Positions 22,158-33,564 of a stretch of 64,000 bases of DNA are shown here, piece by piece. The DNA is from Cydia pomonella (Eukaryota; Arthropoda; Insecta; Lepidoptera; Tortricidae): the NCBI RefSeq assembly GCF_033807575.1, contig NC_084707.1, positions 14,370,550 through 14,434,549 on the forward strand, read 5' to 3'. Each line of letters starts with the position of its first letter. The stretch's first letter is position 1. A model generated the notes under the pieces. That model saw nothing but the letters and a program-made list of their open reading frames with translations, searched no databases and had not been told where the DNA came from. Both the position numbers and the translations under genes were made by a program.

Positions 22158-24202
22158 TTATTCATTAAGTATTATACATAATAAAATTTTATTAGATCCA
22201 TTTACAACCCCGTTATACAACTTCTGTTCAACGTGAGTTTAACAATTATATAGGTAATACCTACAATGGATACAGTTCCCACTATCAGTCACAAAAACAC
22301 AGCACAGTAAGTGTCCAAACACCGAACAAATGTTTTCCGCGAAAGTTTTCCTTGTTGCTTAGTCTCGCCGCTTGGCACAAGATGGCGTTAGCAGTAAGGG
22401 CATTAAATTGGAATAACCGCATGTTTTAAAAAAATGTATCTCTAAGTTCGAGGAACACGTTGTTTGAAGTAGTGTTAATTTTTTGTACATACATGATTTT
22501 TGTTATTCAGAAAAGCCGTGTCAACAAGTGGGAGGGTCGCATCACAACGCTGGGACAAAAACGTTCGACCTTGACACCACTGTGGGTATTATTGTGTCAA
22601 TACCTATTTAAAACGCACTTAGCTGTTTATTTTTAAAAGAAGTGTTAGTAATAGTGGTATAACTTAAACCATTACCCACGCCAAACAAGTTTATCGTTTT
22701 CAAGTAGGTACCTAATATAATGTTACAAGTAGACAAATAGGTACTCACTAGTCTAAAATTAAATACGTAGAAATGTAAATACCTGCTTTAACATCAAAAT
22801 AATAATAAATGAATACTGTTATGTAAAGGGCAATTTTTTTTTTTTACTAAAAATAGATGTTTTGATAAGTAAAAGTAAACCTATAACTCCTATAAGGTAC
22901 CAACTATCCTCGTACATAACTATTTGTTTACTAAAGAAGCTTGTACGAGACACCATCACTATAAGATCAACCATACCTACAACATACTCTAAAAACAGCC
23001 TCAACAGTTGCAACAAAATTCAGTAAAGTCATCGTTTAAATTCTAAACTCAGGCTGGGATCGGCTAATCAAATTATCTAAGTCATTTCATCACCTCGTGT
23101 GTTGGCTAGGATGACTGGCAGATAGCAAATTGGCTGCCCGCGCTCCGGGAGGCCTATCCGCTCCGGAATCACACCTTAATGCAAGGGTGACCCGTGACAC
23201 TTAAGCCAACTCGATAAATCCTATAATCGAGTGACACGATTTTTAAAAGTTATATATTTAAGCTAACAGCTCCCGGTCTCCGCTTTTTAATAAGTACCCT
23301 GAGTTTTTTTTCTAATTAAATTGGATCTAGTTACGCATGTCAGTGGCGAGTTAGTCACAGTATAAGTTATGCTTCGGATATTTTAATCAAAATCGGATCG
23401 GGCCCGTTTGGAATGTCAACAATAATGTGGATACGTATTGATTTATTAATAAAAATATAAATAAGTACCCGACGAACTATATTAAAGTTTGGTGAGTAGG
23501 TAAGTGTTACTCAAAAGCCACTTAAATAACCAGATAAGGTAATAATAATTATATAAATATTATGTATTGAAAATGAGGGTAAGCCATATAATAATTATTT
23601 TATAATAAGTGGCTGTATCTAAGTACTTAATAATTATAGACACCCACCCCACTCACGAGACCCACTGATTATAAAATAATTATTATATGAAATATATATT
23701 ACCTAAATTTAATATCATTATTCGAATCTACTCATAATTTATAGAAATATACCTATAAGTAAGTAATCATAATAATAATAATAGAAACGTTCAGCCTCAT
23801 AAGACCTGACACTTTAGGAACTTGTCATTTTCTTATTGACTTGTTTACTAGAGAAAATTGTAGGGGTCGCCGTTGTCGACATACGGCATGAAGGACTACT
23901 TCCGAGTGTTGATGGAGCTTGACTTTCCTAAGTGATTACTTACCTACCTGCGTAGAGTGTGAATGTGTTATCCACAGGTATATATATAAATATGTAGGTA
24001 CCTATTGTTGTTAAAGTTGTAACAACTTCAATAAAAGTTTAAAAAAGTTGTCTGCAAACTTTTCGAAACTTAGTTAACCGCTAAAACATTCCAACGCGTC
24101 GATGCCAAAGAAGTCAAGATCAAACGATTTATTCAAAATACTTTTTTTGTTATTATTAAGGGTCTTCAAAACAATAAATTAGATGACGTGTAGCTTTAAT
24201 TA
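22158..24202. other. AT-rich intergenic DNA upstream of the sal promoter island
   Basis: No gene is supported. Contains the AT palindrome at 23587-23690. A mildly GC-rich patch at 23090-23190 has no recognisable content. Confidence 0.4.
23587..23690. repeat. AT-rich palindrome
   Basis: The arm ataataattattttataat near 23590 recurs inverted as attataaaataattattat near 23670, separated by about 50 bp; probably a MITE remnant or cruciform-prone DNA. Confidence 0.6.
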
Positions 24203-24960
24203 GTGTATGTGGGAGGCTTCGTGGGGCGCGAGCGTCGCCATCTAGCGGGCTCGCGCCGCCCACCGCGCGCACCGCCTCGCGGCCCCACTCGCCACATATC
24301 GCTTATGAATATGAGGCGTTATGATTATGAAAATATGCCCCGCCCCGAATATGGAATATGGAGGAGGGGGGCCCGTGCGGCGCGTGCGAATGGGCGAAGT
24401 TTGATTTATGAGCCGGGCGCGGCCCCGCCTCCTGTCATAACCGTATACCTGGTGCGCGCGCGCGCTCGCCGCCCGCCGCCCGTCGCCCGCCGCCTCGCTC
24501 AGTCGCGCTTCAGATGGCGAGTGGCGCGCTCGGCCGCACCCCGTGTCCGCCGTAGCTCCCGAACACTGCGCGACGCGCGAGTGCCGACCTCCAGCCCTGC
24601 TGCGGGGCCATGTGCCGGCTGTAGCCGCCGACACCATGCCGCGCGTGAAGCCAGCCTGCGTCCGTCGCGTCTCCATCGGTACCTAGCTCACCCTCGAACC
24701 CACCACGCACATCACTACACAACCATCATACATTTCGGAACAGTGAATATATTTGACGAGAAAGATTACCGTGAATACGTTTTCGTAGAGCCGACCGCGG
24801 TCCGCGACAATGATTCAGTTAGCGACGATAAAATTCGGCATCCACCAGAAAGTGAGCACTAAAATTCGCCCTCAACGTGGTGAGTAGAGTGCAGTGAATT
24901 TCCACACTTGACAAACAAATGCGCTTACACGAGGGACCACGCCGCAGGTAGGTGCGGAAC
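24203..24960 (+). promoter_or_regulatory. GC-rich promoter / 5' UTR island, probably of sal
   Basis: A CpG-rich island of several hundred bp in an AT-rich region, with an arthropod initiator-like TCAGTCG (A at 24501) and strong donor-like sites further on (caacgtg|gtgagt near 24881; cgcag|gtaggt near 24947). The next coding sequence on this strand is the sal exon starting at 37029, so this is the nearest plausible start region. Open frames through it (for example 24203-24862) are arginine/proline-rich GC artefacts. Confidence 0.5.
24636..24678 (+). CDS. sal: Candidate first coding exon of sal
   Basis: An ATG in good context (gacaccATG) opens MPRVKPACVRRVSI and ends ATC-G before gtacct, leaving phase 1. 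That is exactly the phase required by the exon at 37029 (G|GT GAA ...), giving SIGESSGSCSEEE across the join. With it the full coding length is 3957 nt, divisible by three (1318 residues, near the size of fly Spalt proteins). Against it: the donor lacks G at +5, the intron would be 12.35 kb, and I cannot check that insect Spalt starts this way. Without splicing the frame stops after 16 codons. Confidence 0.4.
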
Positions 24961-27900
24961 AAGCTTAGTGAAGTGACAAGAAAAGTTTATAGCGGTGAAT
25001 GCAGTTTCCAAAATATTTTTTTACTATCATTTATAGAAAATTACACATACTTTTACAATTCTTTTGAAGTTTGCAGAGTTCGACCAAATTTATTTGCGAA
25101 GGTAGGTAAAAATAAAAATATATATAAAATGTGAATAAAGAACAATAATTTACTCCAACTTAAAAAGTTAGATAATCAAGTTAAAAAAAGTAAGTTTAGT
25201 AATTAATTTTGTCACAAAATAAAAATATATGTCTTCATTTTTATTAAATTATTTTGAAACCCAATTCATACGTAGGTATTTTGAATTTTCACAGGTTTTT
25301 CACCTATATAATTATTAATTACCTGTTTTTGAAATAATAATAATATACAACTGGGATGACACAATGATAACTTTTCCTGGTTATCTATGAGTTTTATTTT
25401 ATAATGTGCAAGACTTTAAGAACTTTATTTTTGTTTTTTAATAACTCTATTTATGAAATTAGAAAGCATTTTTTTTACATTATACTTATATTTTGCTTAA
25501 CCAGTGAACAAAATTAATTAACGTAATTTTAAATTACCTGCTGTTAATCATTAATGGTTAGGTGGTATTTATAAAAAAGAAGTGAACTTAACATAATTTA
25601 GGTGTGCTTGTTCCTTCATAATTAGGTATAGCAAAGGTATGGTTGCGCAAAAATGTTGTTAAACAAAAACAAACATTTTGGTAGAGCTTAAAAATAATGC
25701 TTTGGTATGTAAACCTACCTTGTTTTGTAAAAATATTGTACCTAGTAGAGTGTCTACACTTCGCAAACTTGAGCAGTACCTATAGATAGTGATTAGGCTC
25801 TACAACTACATATGAGATCTGTCAAATTTTTATTATAACACCGTTACGGTCGGCTTATCTCATTGCCAGTTTTATGAGTGCTCTATAAAATACTAAGCGG
25901 CGTTTTATCTGCCAACTATTGAAATAACGTATTCACATTCTTATGAAATATATTCACTGTTTGTTTGGTCCACTAATAAAGTCGAAAAACTTGTTAATAT
26001 TCCGGTCCCAGCGCTTAAAATGAAACGTTGATATGCATAATGCTTCCATTTACTCGTACAACTCGATGATGAATAATTACTTTTGATATAATTTATAGTC
26101 CTTCTCTAAGTAGATTAATTAGCTCTCAACTTTAATTATAAACTTAAAATATTTTAATGGTGATTGCAGCGATAAAACAAAATAATAAATAAATTTATTG
26201 TACGTGGGTTGAAAGTCGTTAGGTACGTGTATTATATAGTCGTTATCATGGCCACAAATCAAAATAGTTTTATAGAAGAACATGTTTAATATCGCAATTA
26301 TTCTTCCTACACTCAGACGCTTATTCAAATCTTCTAACAAGTATCTGCATGGAGAAATATTGGTATTTATAATACAAAGGAAAAGTTTATAAATAAAGTT
26401 TAAATACTGCTACGATTGCGTTATTTTATGATATCATAGCATCAGGTACGCAATCATCCCAAGGGATTTGAACCTGTTATGATTTGAACAATGTAACTGG
26501 AATAAACAACAATGCAAGTTGTTTTGTAAACTTAGCATAATGGTGGGTTTAGGCGGCGGTTGCAGGACAGTGACCGTATATTTTTTTCTGTGCGTAATGC
26601 AGCGGCCGCCGGCCTTTCGGACGCGGCGCAAAAGCGCTGTCACCGGGCACACAGCGACACCACTAATCCTTCATCTTACAAATAATTATTAAACGCACCG
26701 GCATCTTGCCTCAAATGAGATGGTTAATCCTCGCCGCAGCAAGGCTCGGATTACTGTGTTTTGTGTCGGTGCTCACTTTATCGCTCGCTTTCAGTGTAAA
26801 CATCATAAACGTCAAAAAAATTGAACGGCTTCAAACGCGGCGGCTTATGCACCGGACATGCAATTCTTTCTTTTTTTTCAATCGCAAATTTCGGAGAACT
26901 AACAATAACTGGTTTTATACGTTTGATACAGTGTTATTAAAATATTGCGGTAACACTTTGATAGCAAACTAGAACATTTATAAACAATTAGGTACCTACC
27001 TGCAGTTTGAATATTGGAATATACTGAACTAGACACATGTTGTGTAGGTATATTATAAGGACACAGGCAAGAAGTGACAGGTAGGTAACAAATATCATGC
27101 TCACTTCGTTTTTTTTTTAGATTAGAAAATTCTTGCATCGTTAACTAGGTGGGTATGCATTTCTATGAAAACTATTTTAAAATGATAATATGCCTCTTTT
27201 AGGTATTGTCTTTCTATTAATCATGGAAAATAATGATATTATATTTAATTTCAAATTTCACCGAGTTGGCTAGTTAAATAATTATTTATCTAATCCTAAA
27301 AACAATATGAATAATATTATAATACGGTGACACATTAGTCTCATTACCGGCTGTTTATCCCAAATAGTTGAAAAGCTGGGAAATTTCAGCGTATTGTTGC
27401 CAAATCGCCAATAAATACCTATGTTGTATATGTTGATAAGAATAAATAAATGAATAGGACTTATTAAATGTATACATGTTCTGCTTTGAACATATATGAA
27501 TACTGCACTAATCTTAAATTTTAACCCTAAAATTACCTATTTATAAAACATCCCTTTAATAGATAAAACAAGATTTGTCTCCTTCTAACAAACACGAGTA
27601 TCAGAGTGACGAACAAGGACAAACTAATTTAAAATGCATTACATTTTGTTATGTTAATACTAGTAGGCAGGAACTTGGTATTGCATTGTCATCAAATCTG
27701 CATAAGCTAAAGAAACTTCAAATCAATCCGCTCTTTGAAAATGGAGTACAATTAACGGCTACTAAATCCTATTGGTCCTATTTTACATCATTTTGGTAAT
27801 TTTAACTTGGTGAAATATGTGATAGCTATTTATGTAAAATGAATAAATAGAGCCCATAGAAGTTTCAGTACATAGATACCTATATTTTATTTTGTCACCT

Positions 27901-29929
27901 ACTTTAGTGAACCATCGACAGATATATAAACATATACTTAAATACCTAACATTTTTACAGAGGCTTACTTATCCCCTTATGGGATAGATTATACATTTAA
28001 TTTGTTAACTAACTAGATACACAAATAAATATCATATATCAACAAAACAATGTCTACACATAGATACTTATACTGCTGTACACGTAGGTACATTATAGGT
28101 ACAATACATTTGACGTACCTACATGCTTAAAGTAGGGTAGGCGCATTTGAACAAACGAAAAAATCTGTTGTTGATATTAAAAATGTTGCTTTTGTTTGGC
28201 ATTGCAGGGTAAGAGAAAAGACAATTCACCATTTGAAATACCAATTAATTTTTCATCTTGATCCGATTCGCTTCAGCCTTACTCTAGGTAACCTAGTTAA
28301 GTTTGGAACTTATAATAACGGGGTAATGAGTTCCAAAAATATATAATAAAATAGATTCTCTAAATCGTTGACTTAGATTTTATTTTGCCGAATGATCAAG
28401 TGACAACTCAACACAATAGGTAACCCAAACTAACAGTTAGAAACTGGTTTGGACAATAACTTAAATATACACTATAAAACGCTACGTTGTAGACATCAGA
28501 ACGATTTCGTAAATTGAACGTAAAACAAAACAAAAATATTTATTTTAATTTGTAAACTAAAATTATACAATGAAAAATTAGGATTTGGCGCAGTTAACCT
28601 AAAATGCTCCTCCTCGCTTCGCTCATCGTTCGTTGCACATTAGGTTACAAATATTGTTTACATGTCATAATGATAATCTTGTTCCGTGTAGGATAGAGAT
28701 TCATAATATCATAATTCTTCCAAGTGAAACGTCATTATAATGAAAACTTGCCAAATGTTTGTTGCCACAATACCTAAATCATTTGCGAAAAGTTGGTTGG
28801 CAAGTGAAATTCGGACAGTAAAACTTCGGCTAAAACGCAGAACAACGATAAATAGTACTTATGTGATTCGAGATAGGTAATTAATAATAAAACAAGACTA
28901 CTGCGATTTTTTCTTATGGACCTGACGGTCGAAATCAGCTTTTGAGTGAAATACGCACCTTAACGGTTTTTTTTTCTTATAAAATTTACAAATATAGGTA
29001 CACAACCAATTAGACATAAAGCACACAATATAAAATAAATTATTAATACAATAAAATAAATAAAGTAAAAATGCCTACTTAATAACTTTAATGTAATTGA
29101 TATGCAGTTATTTTATATTTAATACTTTTGGTATTTTATAAATAGCGCACGAATAATTAAGCCGTTAAGATTATATTATTTTAATAGGCACATAAAGTTA
29201 ATAATGAATCATTTTCAGCTAAAGTAAAATAATAGTTTTCAATTTCAGATTTTCAGGTAACTGCTTGAACGGATTGCTAGCGACATCTAGTGATGAGTAG
29301 CCAAACCCACGGGCATTACAAAATAAAAATACCTATATGTCGAAGGGTGGTGGATTTAAGGATATTTATTTAATATAGTAATTTGAAAATGAAAATGAAA
29401 AATATTTATTTCATAACTTATAAGTAAACTATCTACACACATAAACCCTCTATGATGCTTTCAAAATCGGCAAATAATGGCTAGCATTAACTGTTCTGTT
29501 ACAATATTACAATTGTATTATTGCAATTCTATTACAATTTTTTATCTGTGAAAATGTTATTATTGCTTCATATATAACTCAATTTGGTAATAACATTCCA
29601 ATTTCGAATATCTCTGATGAAAAGAAGCAATTTGATTTGACCTTTGTTCTAATATCAGTGGAGATGATGTTTTATTCGAAATGAAATATCAATTGCAAAC
29701 CATATAAAAAAACTACGGATGCGTAATACGCAAGTGACATGAAAAAAGGTTTCTTTTACTGCCATTTGACGTAAAGTTATCTTTTAATTAGTTTTTAAGT
29801 ACCTATACAATTAATATGTATTGATGTTTTTAAACTATTATAGCAAAACTTTCGTGTAAAATGAGCGATAAATATATTTCGGAGACGCCACGGAAAGCAA
29901 TGATGCCCCAATGCCGGCTCTAAATAAAT
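24961..29929 (+). other. Probable sal intron 1, first part
   Basis: AT-rich, no gene supported. A GC-richer patch at 26550-26660 and a short 'ctcctcgcttcgctcatcg' motif at 28608-28630 are the only departures. A GAAAATGAAAAATATTTATT motif at about 29385-29410 resembles a truncated retroelement end. Confidence 0.4.
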
Positions 29930-30165
29930 AATAGTTATTTACGATACAAGTGCGAAAAATAGGAAATTCGTAACGAGTGCCGATAAATTGAAATACGACC
30001 GAAGGGCGAGTTTTAAATCGACACGAATTGCGATTTACCTATTCGCACATGTATCATACAACGTTTTACAGTACATATGACCCTTTAAATTTTCGACATC
30101 GCTACATAATGTGCTAATTTACGCACTAGTGCGGAACAGAAGCACCATATGTACTGTAAATAAAT
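29930..30165. repeat. MITE copy A (plus orientation) of an inverted pair
   Basis: Starts aatagttatttacgatacaa and ends catatgtactgtaaa. Its inner unit (about 30064-30160) has its own terminal inverted repeat, ttttacagtacatatg / catatgtactgtaaa. Copy B (30506-30744) is its reverse complement and copy C is at 47774-47979. Confidence 0.8.
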
Positions 30166-30505
30166 ATTATAGGACACTATTTCACAAATTTACTAAGTCC
30201 CACAGTAGTAAGCTACCCACTAAATTGAACACATATTAGTGAAAGAATAAGGATCAAAGTCAAATGGCGTTCTAAAAGTTTTAATTATGTGTCGAAAGAT
30301 AGCAGTAAATTTACGTCGCTACAAAGTTTTCTTTGGCAATACACCTCTATTTCAAATTATCTTTGATAATATGTGTGTAGATAAAATATTGTATGTGACT
30401 GTACATAATTAGACATTAAAACACTCGTGTGGTCGATCCAATGGAGGGGCGATCCAAAAGTAGTGACAATCAGTATGAAAGTTACATCAAATGTGAAAAG
30501 TAATC

Positions 30506-30744
30506 ATTTATTTTACAGTACATATGGTGCTACTTTTCCGCACTAGTGCGAAAATTAGCACATTGTGTAACTATGTCGAAAATTTAAAGTGTCATATGTA
30601 CTGTAAAACGTTGTACGATACATGTGCGAATAGGTAATTCGCAACTCGTGTCGATTTAAAACACTCCCTTCGGTCGTGTTTTAATTTATCGCCATAATCG
30701 TTAAGAATTTCCTAGTTTTCGCACTTGTATCGTAAATAACTATT
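30506..30744. repeat. MITE copy B (inverted), inside the mariner relic
   Basis: Reverse complement of 29930-30165 with about 340 bp between them; the ends tttacagtacatatggtgct and cacttgtatcgtaaataact correspond. The pair can form a 236-bp stem. Confidence 0.8.
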
Positions 30745-31564
30745 TCAATCTTGTCTCCTAGCAAGTTTACACACTTACCATTGTTTCTCTAGACCGTTCA
30801 TTTAAAATAAAAATTGTTGACCCTCTAAAATGCCTTCACAGAGACCATTACCTCGTTATCATCCAAAAATGTGTTGACTTTACGATCTTCCTTCAGCTGT
30901 GAAAAGATATAAAAGATCCTGGGGGCTAGTTCTGGCGAATGTGGGGGGTGTTCTAGCAATTCGAATCCTACATCACGTATGGCAGCCATTGCATCACCGA
31001 CCTTGTGGAGGGGTGCGATGCCCTGGTAAAACAGGTCACCAGCTCGAATTTTACCCCGCCGCTATTCTTTGATAGCTTCTCTCAATCTGCGTATTTGGTC
31101 AGCGTCGATAGAGCTCGTAATATTGGTTCCCTTTTCCAGGCATTTAATCATTATCACTTCCTCGGAATCCTAGAACATGGAAGGCATGATCTTACCAGCT
31201 CAGCTTGCGACCTTGAACTGCTTCGCTGTAGTGAACTCGATCGCACCCAGGTCGTGGATTGATGGTTGGTCTCAGGATCGAAATGATGGATCCAAGACTC
31301 ATCCATGGTGACAAACCGACGGAAAAATCTTTCGGGATCAGTTTGATATTTGTCAAGATTAGTCTTTTAAATCTTACATTTTCTCCTGTTCTCTTACGTT
31401 TTCTTTTGTTCGGCCGTTAACATTGTATGCAACCAACGGGGAGAGACTTTTTCATGTGTAGTTCATCAGTTAAGAATATTTGAATACCCCCCTCCCCTTC
31501 CCCTCCCCCCCCCCCCTTCAAGTCCCCTTGAGCTCAACTAGATGCCTGGTAGGCACTTTACTAT

Positions 31565-31645
31565 TTTTTTTATACCACGTCGGTGGCAAACAAGCATACG
31601 GCCCGACTGATGGTAAGCAGTCACCGTAGCCTATGAACGCTGTTA
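31565..31645 (-). mobile_element. Retroelement 3'-end fragment inserted in the mariner relic
   Basis: Poly-T followed by ataccacgtcggtggcaaac and 'gactgatggtaagcagtcac' on the plus strand; read on minus it ends in poly-A. Similar fragments occur at 13325-13375 and 21285-21315. I recognise it as a common 5'-truncated lepidopteran repeat. Confidence 0.5.
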
Positions 31646-31850
31646 ACTACTATCTGTTAACACGAGATCGTGTTTTTTTGACGTTTTCATAAGTAAGGAA
31701 GATTTGTGGGCAGTTTTCGGGGTGTTCGTCTTTAGTTGATGTTCTACCCAGGTTAAACTCCTTGCACCGGCGTGCAACTTTAGAATACTGAGGCGCAAAG
31801 TCTCCGAATGTTCCTGCTAATTCGATGTGTATATTTTTAGTACTCACACA

Positions 31851-32560
31851 GATATTAGTACCTAGTAATCAATAGGTCATAGTAAAACGGCGCATTGATT
31901 AGGAACAGGATGCATTGTTATTTTTGTGCGTTCTATTCCACATCCAAAACTACATACAATAAAACATCTGACGTTCGTCCCTTTAAATGAAGTTTTAAGT
32001 TTTAAATCTTACGGAAACATTTTTTTCATTTAAGAAATACTTTCACTAACTCTCAACTACACTTTACCTACGTACAATTTTGCTTTATTTTTTTCTTTAA
32101 AGGTTAATATATACTTATAGTATTGTTAATAAGCAACCCATTGCTATTGTTAATTAAGCATAATTTAATGCTTAAACTTAAAATACAACTTAACACAACA
32201 GATTTGAAATCGGATCAAATATAAACTCAGTAGCATGGTTAAAATATAAGCTATTCTTATTTGCATTTGTGTTCAATATCATTTTTACCGCAGCTTCTAG
32301 CTTCTAACAACATAATCATATAAGGAAGGCGCGTTATTTTTCATCTAATTATAGGAGTTATGAAGCGCGGAACAAAAAATCTTAAAGTACACTTACTTAA
32401 ATGTATTGTATTTGTTTGTATTGCTCATACTGTGTATTGGCCATAAATAATATTTACGGTTTTTTGTGAATAATATGTGTTGCAAAAGTAGTGATATTTT
32501 CGTTTCCGTCCGCCTAGGAGCTAGTTTTCAACTACTGCATTATATAAGTTGAAAATCGAT
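31851..32560 (+). other. sal intron 1, AT-rich stretch
   Basis: No gene, RNA gene or recognisable repeat was found here. Confidence 0.4.
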
Positions 32561-33043
32561 TATACACCGTGTTTTTATTGAATTGCGTTAACTCCGGGGT
32601 TTCGGTAAGTACGTTTAAGGAAACTAAATGGCATAGTAAATTTTAAAAAAAAAAAATTTTTTTTTTGTTTTTTTTTACAATTTTTTTTTTTATAAAAAGT
32701 AACTAAATGTTGCATATAGCGTTATTATAACACGGGCATTACATTTAACTCAACCAAACAATTGAAAACTGTGATATATCAATGTCATTTCTAACATCGA
32801 TCGTCCGAGATAGTACGTACGTTAGTAGCACATGTATGAACTCGCACTAAACACTAATCAATAAGTAAACAGGCCCTAAGGCAAGTGTACACGCTCGTAA
32901 GGGCCTTATAATATAAAAAAATATGATTGATTATCTCCGAAATGGAGTTAATTAGAATATCGGTGTCTTTGAGAAAGTTACTTAATTAAAGCTCAGGAAT
33001 GCACCCTCGAAATTAACGCAAATCAAAAAAAACACGGTGTATA
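32561..33043. repeat. MITE of about 483 bp with TIRs tatacaccgtgttttt
   Basis: Left end tatacaccgtgtttttattg, continuing aattgcgttaa, is repeated inverted at the right end (ttaacgcaaatc, then aacacggtgtata). It contains an A/T homopolymer palindrome at 32642-32693. TA/TTA flanks are compatible with a TA target. No ORF. Confidence 0.78.
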
Positions 33044-33045
33044 TT

Positions 33046-33101
33046 AGGAGTGTTTCTTCAAAAGGCGCTTAATAAATAAGTCCTTTTGAAAAGACACTCC
33101 T
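33046..33101. other. 56-nt near-perfect hairpin directly beside the MITE
   Basis: Arm aggagtgtttcttcaaaagg pairs with ccttttgaaaagacactcct (20 pairs, two of them non-Watson-Crick), loop 16 nt. It begins 3 nt after the MITE end at 33043, so it may be part of a nested palindromic element rather than a separate RNA gene. Confidence 0.5.
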
Positions 33102-33474
33102 CATATTTAGTTTTTAGTTCTTATGTTACACATACATCATTTTTAGTTGGTTTTATAGCTTCTGTCCGCAACTTCGACCGCGTATAATGATTATTTTCGT
33201 GATAAACCTATCCTATGTCCTTCCTTTGGACTCAAGCTATTTTCATACCAAATTCAATCATCCTTCATTTAAATCTGTACAAAATCAATTGTACAAACTA
33301 ATATTTTATTCACACAGTGGATGTAAACTAAATGCCTGCTTTAATAGGCGATACAGATCATATTAAGAGGAAAAACAAATGTATTTAGAATAAAACCACC
33401 ATACTAAATATTCGCCTAGCCATTTGGGTTTCTGTCCGTTCATGGACGAAAACTAAATAACCTTAAGTAGAATA

Positions 33475-33564
33475 AATTTAAAAGTGAAAAAATTACTGCC
33501 TTGGGTGAGACTCCAGAGGCCGTGAGTTCAAGACTCCCTAAGGCAATTTTTCCACTTTTAAATT
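33475..33564. repeat. Inverted repeat enclosing a tRNA-like B-box segment
   Basis: Arms aatttaaaagtgaaaaaatt plus actgcctt and aaggcaatttttccactttt plus aaatt flank a 37-nt core with a B-box-like gagttcaagactcc. A related minus-strand sequence with agttcgagtctt lies at about 35195-35260. A tRNA-derived short repeat is likely; no intact cloverleaf. Confidence 0.45.

Larger units (their letters stand above)
30453..31850 (-). mobile_element. Degenerate mariner transposon, transposase in pieces
   Basis: On the minus strand, 31847-31650 resembles the mariner N-terminal region (FAPQYSKVARRCKEFNLGRTS). 31360-31260 carries MDESWIHHFDPETNHQSTTW, the region of the first catalytic Asp. About 30960-30830 carries HPPHSPELAPRIFYIFSQLK, the region of the last catalytic Asp, here changed (usually SPDLAP-SDY). 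Frames shift between the blocks, and a C-rich run (31485-31515) plus a foreign repeat (31565-31645) interrupt it. The sequence ggaggggcgatccaaaag at 30452 looks like the 3' terminal region, and a MITE (30506-30744) has landed inside. Inactive. Confidence 0.8.

Noticed and set aside
24203..24862. 219-codon open frame in the GC island
   Set aside because: Arg/Pro/Ala-rich composition expected from GC-rich DNA, no domain, and the opposite strand is open as well; better read as promoter and 5' UTR.
31005..31262. 85-codon plus-strand open frame
   Set aside because: Antisense shadow of the degenerate mariner transposase on the minus strand.
31485..31520. C-rich run as a possible i-motif or G-quadruplex signal
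   Set aside because: Within a decayed transposon and next to poly-T; most simply low-complexity expansion.
32642..32693. A/T palindrome as a replication origin or matrix attachment site
   Set aside because: It lies inside a MITE and is homopolymeric; no independent support.
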